From: Candidatus Altimarinota bacterium
Lineage (GTDB): Bacteria > Patescibacteriota > Gracilibacteria > JAHISY01
Length of the DNA: 7,234 nucleotides
Reading direction: 5' to 3'
NCBI GenBank assembly: GCA_023142645.1
Contig: JAGLJE010000135.1
Span: 1 to 7,234 of the forward strand
Each line of letters begins with the position of its first letter. The first letter of the stretch is position 1. The notes under the pieces are model-generated. The model saw only the letters and a list, made by a program, of their open reading frames with translations, was not told the origin of the DNA and ran no database searches. This document shows, one piece after another, positions 1 through 4,595 of this stretch. The translations under genes were made by a program, and so were the position numbers.

Positions 1-1268
1 CCCCGATTTGTCAGGATACTGGCTTCCCGACTTTTTTCGTAAAAGCGGATCCTTCGAGTTGGAAAAAAATTGAAAAGGCGATTCACTTCGCGGTTCGAAA
101 GGCGACGAAGGAGGGGACTCTTCGACCGAACGCGGTTGATTCGGTGACTGATGAGAATGTCGGCAACATTCCAAAAATTGAATTTGAAGTTAGTAGTTCT
201 CCAAAAATTAAAATTGCGTTGTTGCTGAAGGGTGGAGGGAGTGAAAATGTTTCCGCGCAACTTTCGCTGCCGATGCAAACTGATTTCGGTCCCGCGTACG
301 CGGGACGGAATTTAGAGGGTGTGAAATTGGCGGTCATCCAAATTCTCAAAAATGCGGGCGGGAAAGGCTGTCCTCCCGGAATTATTTCGGTCGTGATTGG
401 TGGCGACCGCGTTTCCGGTTTCGCGCTCGCGAAGAAAAATTTACTCAAAAAAATCGGAGAGGAAAATCCGAATCTAAAATTAAAAAAACTGGAAGCCGAA
501 ATTCTCACTGCTGCCAACAAATTAAAAATCGGCGCGGGCGGTCTCGGCGGTCACGCGACGCTCCTCGATTGCAAAGTCGATTCCCTCCATCGCCATCCTG
601 CGAGTTTTTTCGTCTCGCTCGCGTACTCTTGCTGGGCGTGTCGGCGAGGAGAAGTCGTCCTCGATTCACGCGGAAAAATTATCTCCGATGATTTCTCGAA
701 AAAAGTTTTGCGTGAAGACTTGAGGCTAAAAGAAATCAAAAAAATTCGGCTGCCAATTTCCGCGGCGGAAGTTCGGAAATTGAAGGCAGGGGAGGTAGTT
801 TCGGTTTCGGGAAAACTTTTCACGGCTCGCGACCGTGTCCATGAATTCGCAATCAAAAAAAAGTTGCCGAAAAAATTGGAAGGACTCGGCGTGTTTCATT
901 GCGGTCCAATTGCTCTTCAAACAGAAACCACTCGACAAGCTCGGGGCAAATTTTCTAAGAAAATTTGGCAATTTATCGCGGCAGGTCCGACGACTTCCGC
1001 GCGGCTGGATTCTTTCACTCCGAAATTTATCGAAAAAACAGGAGTACGGCTTTTAATCGGCAAAGGCGGGATGGGAGAATCGACTGCATGCGCACTGCGA
1101 AAATTCGGCTGCGTGTATCTCCACGCGATTGGTGGAGCAGCGGCTTTTTACGCGAATTCAGTCAAAAAAGTTCACGGCGTAGATTTTCTCGAAGAATTCG
1201 GAATGCCGGAGGCTATGTGGGAAATCGAGGTGGAGGATTTTTTGGCGGTGGTGGGGGAAGTAACTTAA
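1..1268 (+). CDS. Class I (4Fe-4S) fumarate hydratase, alpha-beta single chain, 5' partial
   Basis: Interconverts fumarate and L-malate in the cytoplasm using an oxygen-sensitive 4Fe-4S cluster. The reading frame is open from base 3, so the start lies left of the window. An internal GTG at 144 is not the start, because conserved alpha-domain sequence precedes it. The three expected cluster cysteines are visible: PICQDTG (codon 9-11), CPPG (369-371) and the first Cys of SCWACRR (630-632). Family motifs include RPNAVDS, KGGGSEN and HRHPAS. From about base 740 the beta (swivel) domain follows, with GPTTSARLD, GKGGMGES, AIGGAAA and GMPEAMWEIEVEDF, so both subunits of the two-gene form are fused here. 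Two stretches look longer than in the family as I recall it, each at a GC-rich inverted repeat (289-306 and 928-947). L-tartrate dehydratase shares this architecture and is the main alternative. No clear terminator follows the TAA. Confidence 0.93.
   Translation, partial: PICQDTGFPTFFVKADPSSWKKIEKAIHFAVRKATKEGTLRPNAVDSVTDENVGNIPKIEFEVSSSPKIKIALLLKGGGSENVSAQLSLPMQTDFGPAYAGRNLEGVKLAVIQILKNAGGKGCPPGIISVVIGGDRVSGFALAKKNLLKKIGEENPNLKLKKLEAEILTAANKLKIGAGGLGGHATLLDCKVDSLHRHPASFFVSLAYSCWACRRGEVVLDSRGKIISDDFSKKVLREDLRLKEIKKIRLPISAAEVRKLKAGEVVSVSGKLFTARDRVHEFAIKKKLPKKLEGLGVFHCGPIALQTETTRQARGKFSKKIWQFIAAGPTTSARLDSFTPKFIEKTGVRLLIGKGGMGESTACALRKFGCVYLHAIGGAAAFYANSVKKVHGVDFLEEFGMPEAMWEIEVEDFLAVVGEVT
289..306. 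repeat. 18-bp perfect palindrome inside the fumarase gene
   Basis: GTCCCGCGTACGCGGGAC is identical to its own reverse complement. It is read in frame as part of GPAYAGR, between the conserved KGGGSEN...LSLP stretch and EGVK. Its arms TCCCGC/GCGGGA recur at 5830-5844 and, in reversed order, at 5241-5253, which suggests a dispersed small repeat rather than chance. Confidence 0.7.
928..947. repeat. Degenerate inverted repeat centred on CAAGC in the fumarase beta domain
   Basis: The bases CTCGACAAGCTCGGGG resemble a CCCCGA-CAAGC-TCGGGG hairpin with a decayed left arm. They are read in frame as TRQARGK, between the HCGPI and AAGPTTS motifs, where the beta domain seems longer than in relatives. 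The pairing is imperfect, so confidence is moderate. Confidence 0.4.
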
Positions 1269-1398
1269 AACTTGGAACTTAGAATGAAGAAATTCAACCC
1301 AAGAGTCAGAATAAGTATTAAAAGAAAATAATCAAGTGAATCATGGTTTATTAGATGATAGTGAGAGATATAAAAAGAAGGAGACTGAGTCAAGACAA

Positions 1399-1427
1399 TT
1401 GATTTTAAAATTATAAAATGATAAAAT
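1399..1427 (+). promoter_or_regulatory. Promoter of the hicB-hicA operon (extended -10)
   Basis: A -35-like TTGATT at 1399-1404 is followed, after exactly 17 bases, by TAAAAT at 1422-1427. TG two bases upstream of that hexamer gives an extended -10, TGATAAAAT. Transcription would start near 1434, leaving a leader of about 12 bases to the ATG at 1446 or 24 to the ATG at 1458. The AT-rich context raises the chance of a fortuitous match. Confidence 0.5.
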
Positions 1428-1445
1428 GCCATTCTAGTAAATTAA

Positions 1446-1814
1446 ATGTTATTTAAAATGTCACCAAGATTTCTTAGAGATCGTGTGATTGCTTACAAGA
1501 AGGGAGATATTTATCTCGCTGTATCTTTGGAATTTGATTTGCTCGCTGAAGGAAAAACAATTAAAGAGGCTTTAGATAGGTTGCATGACGCTGTTTTAGG
1601 GTATTTGAAAATTTGTTGCTCAGATAATGAACTAGATGAAGAAATTTACCGTAAAGCACCTAAAAAATACCAAAATTTGTATGATTTATTTATTGAGATA
1701 GATGCCAAAAAGAGAAAAAAGGATGCCGAAAAAAAGAAAGAAGATCAGTTAAGAAGGCGAGAAATTTACACCAGTCAGTCGACTTACCCAACCACACTTC
1801 TTTGTCATGCCTAA
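1446..1814 (+). CDS. hicB: HicB-family antitoxin
   Basis: Likely antitoxin that binds and neutralises the HicA-like RNase encoded directly downstream. Residues about 12-55 fit the HicB fold: a first strand (VIAYKKGD), the typical IYLAVSLEFDLLAEGKT strand-turn, then the helix IKEALDRLHDAVLGYL. The middle part (KAPKKYQNLYDLFIEID) leads to a lysine-rich helix at roughly 85-105 and a short tail. I see no separate helix-turn-helix or ribbon-helix-helix domain, so autoregulation is uncertain. The start may be 1446 or the in-frame ATG at 1458, and neither has a Shine-Dalgarno sequence. The last 8 bases overlap hicA. Base composition is clearly AT-richer than the metabolic genes on either side, which fits horizontal acquisition. 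Confidence 0.8.
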   Translation: MLFKMSPRFLRDRVIAYKKGDIYLAVSLEFDLLAEGKTIKEALDRLHDAVLGYLKICCSDNELDEEIYRKAPKKYQNLYDLFIEIDAKKRKKDAEKKKEDQLRRREIYTSQSTYPTTLLCHA

Positions 1815-2037
1815 AGCTAGACCTGTTACACCAGAAGAATGTGAAAGAGTGGCTTTGTTTTTAAGGTTTCAATTTAAAAATCAAGTAGGTTCACATAAAC
1901 ATTTCAAAAAAGAAGGTGTTGGAAAAGTAACCATTCCACAATATAAGGAAATCAGTGGTGATTTGTTTAGATGGATATGTAGGCAGTTAAAAATAAGCAA
2001 GAAAAAGTTTTTTGAGATTCTTGAAAATTATTGTTAA
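1807..2037 (+). CDS. hicA: HicA-family mRNA interferase toxin
   Basis: Small (76 residues) double-stranded-RNA-binding-like toxin expected to cleave mRNA on ribosomes when free of HicB. The catalytic His lies in GSHKHF (His30), as in the family's GSHxxF motif. It is followed by the strand KVTIPQY (usually VTVPxH, so the second His is Tyr here) and by the C-terminal helices GDLFRWICRQL and KKKFFEILE. The family usually has GTLRSILRQ and EEFLELL in those places. The ATG lies within the end of hicB, giving an 8-base overlap, and no Shine-Dalgarno sequence precedes it, so translation is probably coupled to hicB. The order antitoxin then toxin is one of the two known arrangements. Only 28 bases separate its stop from the end of convergent leuA. 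That gap holds a T-run but only a weak hairpin. Activity of the Tyr variant is not certain. Confidence 0.8.
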   Translation: MPKARPVTPEECERVALFLRFQFKNQVGSHKHFKKEGVGKVTIPQYKEISGDLFRWICRQLKISKKKFFEILENYC

Positions 2038-2065
2038 ACAGTTTTTTTGATATAAATCTAATTTA

Positions 2066-3604
2066 CTATAAAACCACCTTCATCCTCTCCTTTCCTGCGA
2101 GGATTTTATTCAAAGCGTTCACATAGCTCCGCACGCTCGCGACTACGATATCCGTGTGGCTGCCTTTTCCTGTGTAAGTTCTGCCGTCCGCTGTTTCCAC
2201 TTTCACCGCGACGGTTGCTTGCGCGTCGATGCCTTCGCTTACTGCATCCATTCGAAATTCTAATAGCTTCACTTTTTCGCCGATAATTTTATTTACCGCT
2301 GAATATGCTGCATCTACCGGACCTGTTCCGCCTGATTTTTTCCGGAATTTTTTGCCATCCGAGCGTTTCAATATTACTTCCGCCCGCGGCTTTTTCTTAG
2401 TTCCGGAAATTACTTCCACGCCGTCCACGATCCATTCCGCCGCCGCCTCGCTGATTTCATTCAAAACGAGCGCTTCCAAATCTTCATCGAAAATTTCCTT
2501 CTTTTTGTCTGCTAAAAGTTTGAAGCGTCTGAAAGTTTTTTCAATCTCTTTTTGTGAGAGTTCGAAGCCGAGCTCAATCATCCGTGCTATCAGTGCTGCT
2601 CGTCCGGAGTGTTTCCCGAGCACCAATTTATTTTTGTCCAAGCCGATATCCTGCGCTTTCATGATTTCGTAAGTTTCGCGTTTCGCGAGAATGCCGTGTT
2701 GGTGAATGCCGCTTTCGTGTGCGAAAGCATTCGAGCCGACGATCGCTTTATTCGGTGGGACGACGAAACCGGTGAGGCTGCTCACGAGTCTGCTTGTACG
2801 ATAAATTTCTTTCGCTTTCACATTAGTTTTCAGGTTTCGAAAAACATCCTTCCTTGTTCGAATCGCCATCACGATTTCTTCGAGACTTGTGTTGCCTGCT
2901 CGCTCGCCGATACCATTCACTGTGCATTCGATTTGCCGCGCACCATTTCGCACTGCCGCAAGTGAATTCGCCACCGCGAGTCCGAGGTCGTCATGGCAAT
3001 GAACCGAAATTACCATTCCACGAATTCCGCGCGTGTTTTTCCGAATGTTTTTAATAAATTCTCCGAACTCTGCCGGAGTCGCGTAGCCGACAGTATCGGG
3101 AATATTCAAAGTTTTCGCGCCGGCTTTTATCGCGGATTCGAGAGCTTTCCACAAAAATTTCGGATCGGATCGTGAGGCATCTTCAGGACTGAATTCCACA
3201 TCGTTGCATTTCAATCGCGCGAACTTCACCATTTCCGCAATTTTCGCGAGAGCCTCTGCGCGTGTCATTTTCAGTTTGAATTTCAAATGCAGATCGCTCG
3301 TCGCAAGGAAAGTGTGAATCCGTTTTTTGCGCGCCGGTCGAATTGCTTCGAAAGCCGTTTGAATATCTTTCTCCACCGCTCGCGCGAGTCCGCAAATCGT
3401 TGTTTTTTTCGCCGCTTTCGCGATTGCATGAACCGCACGGAAATCATCCGGCGAAGCAATTGGAAATCCTGCTTCGATGATATCTACTCCCAATTTTTCG
3501 AGCTGTTTCGCAATTTTCAATTTTTCTTCGTGATTCAAGCTCGCGCCGGGGCACTGCTCGCCGTCGCGGAGAGTCGTGTCGAAGATTTTAATTATTTGAG
3601 ACAT
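2066..3604 (-). CDS. leuA: 2-isopropylmalate synthase
   Basis: Condenses acetyl-CoA with 2-oxoisovalerate to 2-isopropylmalate, the committed step of leucine synthesis, in the cytoplasm. At 512 residues it is close to the normal LeuA length of about 510-525. The TIM-barrel domain opens with FDTTLRDGEQ (Arg13, Asp14) and carries metal ligands in HCHDDLGLA (His202, His204) and GERAGNTSLEE (Asn238). The catalytic linker is HESGIHQHG (296-303). The motifs RIHTFLATS, VEFSPEDASR and NIPDTVGY follow E. coli LeuA closely, which favours isopropylmalate over citramalate synthase. Residues about 390-512, including SGGTGPVDAAY, form the C-terminal domain that usually gives leucine feedback inhibition. 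There is no Shine-Dalgarno sequence. A TAAAAT at 3625-3620 could be a -10 box giving a leader of under 10 bases. A terminator isolates it from the membrane gene upstream. Confidence 0.95.
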   Translation of the reverse strand: MSQIIKIFDTTLRDGEQCPGASLNHEEKLKIAKQLEKLGVDIIEAGFPIASPDDFRAVHAIAKAAKKTTICGLARAVEKDIQTAFEAIRPARKKRIHTFLATSDLHLKFKLKMTRAEALAKIAEMVKFARLKCNDVEFSPEDASRSDPKFLWKALESAIKAGAKTLNIPDTVGYATPAEFGEFIKNIRKNTRGIRGMVISVHCHDDLGLAVANSLAAVRNGARQIECTVNGIGERAGNTSLEEIVMAIRTRKDVFRNLKTNVKAKEIYRTSRLVSSLTGFVVPPNKAIVGSNAFAHESGIHQHGILAKRETYEIMKAQDIGLDKNKLVLGKHSGRAALIARMIELGFELSQKEIEKTFRRFKLLADKKKEIFDEDLEALVLNEISEAAAEWIVDGVEVISGTKKKPRAEVILKRSDGKKFRKKSGGTGPVDAAYSAVNKIIGEKVKLLEFRMDAVSEGIDAQATVAVKVETADGRTYTGKGSHTDIVVASVRSYVNALNKILAGKERMKVVL

Positions 3605-3629
3605 ATAATTTATGCGTTTATTTTAAACC

Positions 3630-3659
3630 AAAAACCCCCTCGAATTCGAGAAGGTTTTT
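3630..3659 (-). terminator. Rho-independent terminator after the small membrane-protein gene
   Basis: In the leftward transcript AAAAACCUUCUCGAA pairs with UUCGAGGGGGUUUUU, a 15-bp arm pair that includes two U-G wobbles and ends in a U-run. In the rightward transcript the same two positions are C-A mismatches, so the structure favours leftward termination. It starts 19 bases past the stop at 3679 and lies about 25 bases upstream of the leuA start. Confidence 0.75.
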
Positions 3660-3678
3660 TAAATTATTTTCAAATCCT

Positions 3679-4038
3679 TTATTTTCCTCTCTTGTGCTCC
3701 AAAGCATGGAAGTGGTGGCCGATCGCCCAATGAGGAATCATCACAAAAAGACCAGTGATAATTCTCGTGAGCGGAGTGATGATGTAGGCTGCATCGAAAG
3801 TCGCATTGAGGAAGAGTACGCTCAATAAATATTCGAGCAGACCGTAAACTCCAGTAGATACGATTACGAGACCGATGAGGGCTGCGATGTAAACATAAAC
3901 TGCTTTCATCGACTTGAAGGGGGCGGAAGACATGTTCGCAAATTTAAAAAGAAAATAAAAAATAACGAGAGTAAGTGCTCCCGCAAAAAAAAGGAGTGGA
4001 AGGATACCGATGCCGTGAAAATTAACTCCAACCTGCAT
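3679..4038 (-). CDS. Small three-helix membrane protein, possibly DUF5671-like
   Basis: Function unknown. I start it at the ATG at 4038 (119 residues). The longer frame from 4152 would overlap the start of leuD, and its extra residues are polar and unlike a membrane protein. The sequence predicts three membrane segments at about residues 11-32 (GILPLLFFAGALTLVIFYFL), 46-70 (AVYVYIAALIGLVIVS...) and 84-104 (AYIITPLTRIITGLFVMIPH). It ends in a short His- and Lys-rich tail (HWAIGHHFHALEHKRGK), probably cytoplasmic. The AYIITPLTRI...HW pattern resembles DUF5671-type proteins that are common in Patescibacteria, but this is recall and not an alignment. It is transcribed divergently from leuD across 74 bases and has its own terminator, so it is not clearly part of a leucine operon. 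No Shine-Dalgarno sequence precedes the ATG. Confidence 0.65.
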   Translation of the reverse strand: MQVGVNFHGIGILPLLFFAGALTLVIFYFLFKFANMSSAPFKSMKAVYVYIAALIGLVIVSTGVYGLLEYLLSVLFLNATFDAAYIITPLTRIITGLFVMIPHWAIGHHFHALEHKRGK

Positions 4039-4051
4039 CGGAGGTAAGTTT

Positions 4052-4064
4052 AGGAAAGTTTCCT
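4052..4064. promoter_or_regulatory. Inverted repeat upstream of the membrane-protein gene, possible operator
   Basis: AGGAAA-G-TTTCCT is a perfect 6-bp inverted repeat with a one-base centre, 14 bases upstream of the ATG at 4038. On the minus strand it overlaps the first base of a weak -10-like TAAACT (4052-4047) and fills most of the spacer to a poor -35-like TTTGCT. That position would suit a repressor site, but no regulator can be named. Confidence 0.3.
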
Positions 4065-4076
4065 CTCGCGAGCAAA

Positions 4077-4112
4077 TAAAATGTTCATCGGGTATTTTGC
4101 TAAAATGTTCGT
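4077..4112 (+). promoter_or_regulatory. leuD promoter with extended -10, and two TAAAATGTTC direct repeats
   Basis: TGCTAAAAT (TG at 4098-4099, hexamer 4101-4106) matches an extended -10 box. Counting seven bases on places the transcript start at about 4113, the A of the leuD ATG, so the mRNA may be leaderless. No -35 hexamer is evident. The 10-mer TAAAATGTTC occurs at 4077-4086 and again at 4101-4110, 24 bases apart, and could be a duplicated regulator site or a second -10. Confidence 0.5.
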
Positions 4113-4595
4113 ATGCAAAAAATAATTTCCGGCAGTGCGCAGATTTTCGCACAAAACGATATCGACACCGATTTAATCATTCCTGCGAAGTACCTCACGA
4201 CTTCCGATTCAGTCGAGTTGGCAGCACACGCTCTCGAGGCGATCGATGGAGAAAAACTAAAATCTGTCGAAAATCCTATTGTCGTCGCTGGCAAAAATTT
4301 CGGTTGTGGCAGTTCACGCGAACACGCGGTGTGGGCGCTCGCGGGAACGGGAGTTGTCGCTGTCATTGCCGAAAGTTTCGCGCGGATTTTTTTCCGTAAT
4401 TCCGTAAATTTCGGTTTGTCGACTTTCGTGATTCCCGATGCTTCGAAAAAATTCGCAGAGGGAGATGCGATTGAAATCGATTCAAAAAATTCAAAAATTA
4501 AAAATTTAACGCAAAAAACCGAACTTAAATTCGAGCCGCTGCCACGATTTTTAAATGAAATCGTGGAAGCAGGAGGACTTTTGAATCAAATCTGA
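4113..4595 (+). CDS. leuD: 3-isopropylmalate dehydratase small subunit, short archaeal-type
   Basis: Swivel-domain subunit of the aconitase-family isomerase that converts 2- to 3-isopropylmalate. It needs a LeuC large subunit carrying the 4Fe-4S cluster, which is not in this window. At 160 residues it matches the short LeuD/HacB class, not the roughly 200-residue enterobacterial form. Key motifs are NDIDTDLIIPAKYL (15-28), KNFGCGSSREHA (61-72) and AESFARIFFRNSVNFGL (86-102). The specificity loop after the first motif reads YLTT, which does not by itself separate isopropylmalate from homoaconitate use. LeuA close by favours the leucine role. No Shine-Dalgarno sequence is present, and the start coincides with the predicted transcript start. 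Its TGA overlaps the next gene's ATG by one base, so the two are probably co-transcribed. Confidence 0.92.
   Translation: MQKIISGSAQIFAQNDIDTDLIIPAKYLTTSDSVELAAHALEAIDGEKLKSVENPIVVAGKNFGCGSSREHAVWALAGTGVVAVIAESFARIFFRNSVNFGLSTFVIPDASKKFAEGDAIEIDSKNSKIKNLTQKTELKFEPLPRFLNEIVEAGGLLNQI

Noticed and set aside
144..146. GTG as the start codon of the fumarase
   Set aside because: The same frame upstream encodes the cluster motif PICQDTG and RPNAVDS, so the gene clearly continues past the left edge.
2032..2047. TGTT-A-AACA followed by a T-run after hicA, as a terminator
   Set aside because: The stem is only four AT-rich pairs around a one-base loop, too weak to call, although the seven-T run keeps it possible.
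2711..2728. Strong inverted repeat GCTTTCG-TGTG-CGAAAGC inside leuA
   Set aside because: It encodes the invariant AFAHES motif of isopropylmalate synthase, so the pairing most likely follows from conserved codons and not from a separate element.
2226..3733. Several plus-strand open frames opposite leuA
   Set aside because: They have no recognisable motifs, are rich in Ser, Phe and Arg as expected of antisense to a coding gene, and lie wholly or mostly opposite strongly conserved leuA sequence.
4039..4152. N-terminal extension of the small membrane protein to an ATG at 4152
   Set aside because: The extension would overlap the first 40 bases of leuD and encodes a polar, Cys- and His-containing stretch unlike the membrane protein. 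The ATG at 4038 leaves a normal divergent promoter gap.
4571..4576. AGGAGG as the ribosome site of the fusion gene
   Set aside because: It lies 18 bases before the ATG, well beyond the usual spacing, and encodes part of the LeuD ending EAGGLL. Coupling through TGATG explains initiation better.
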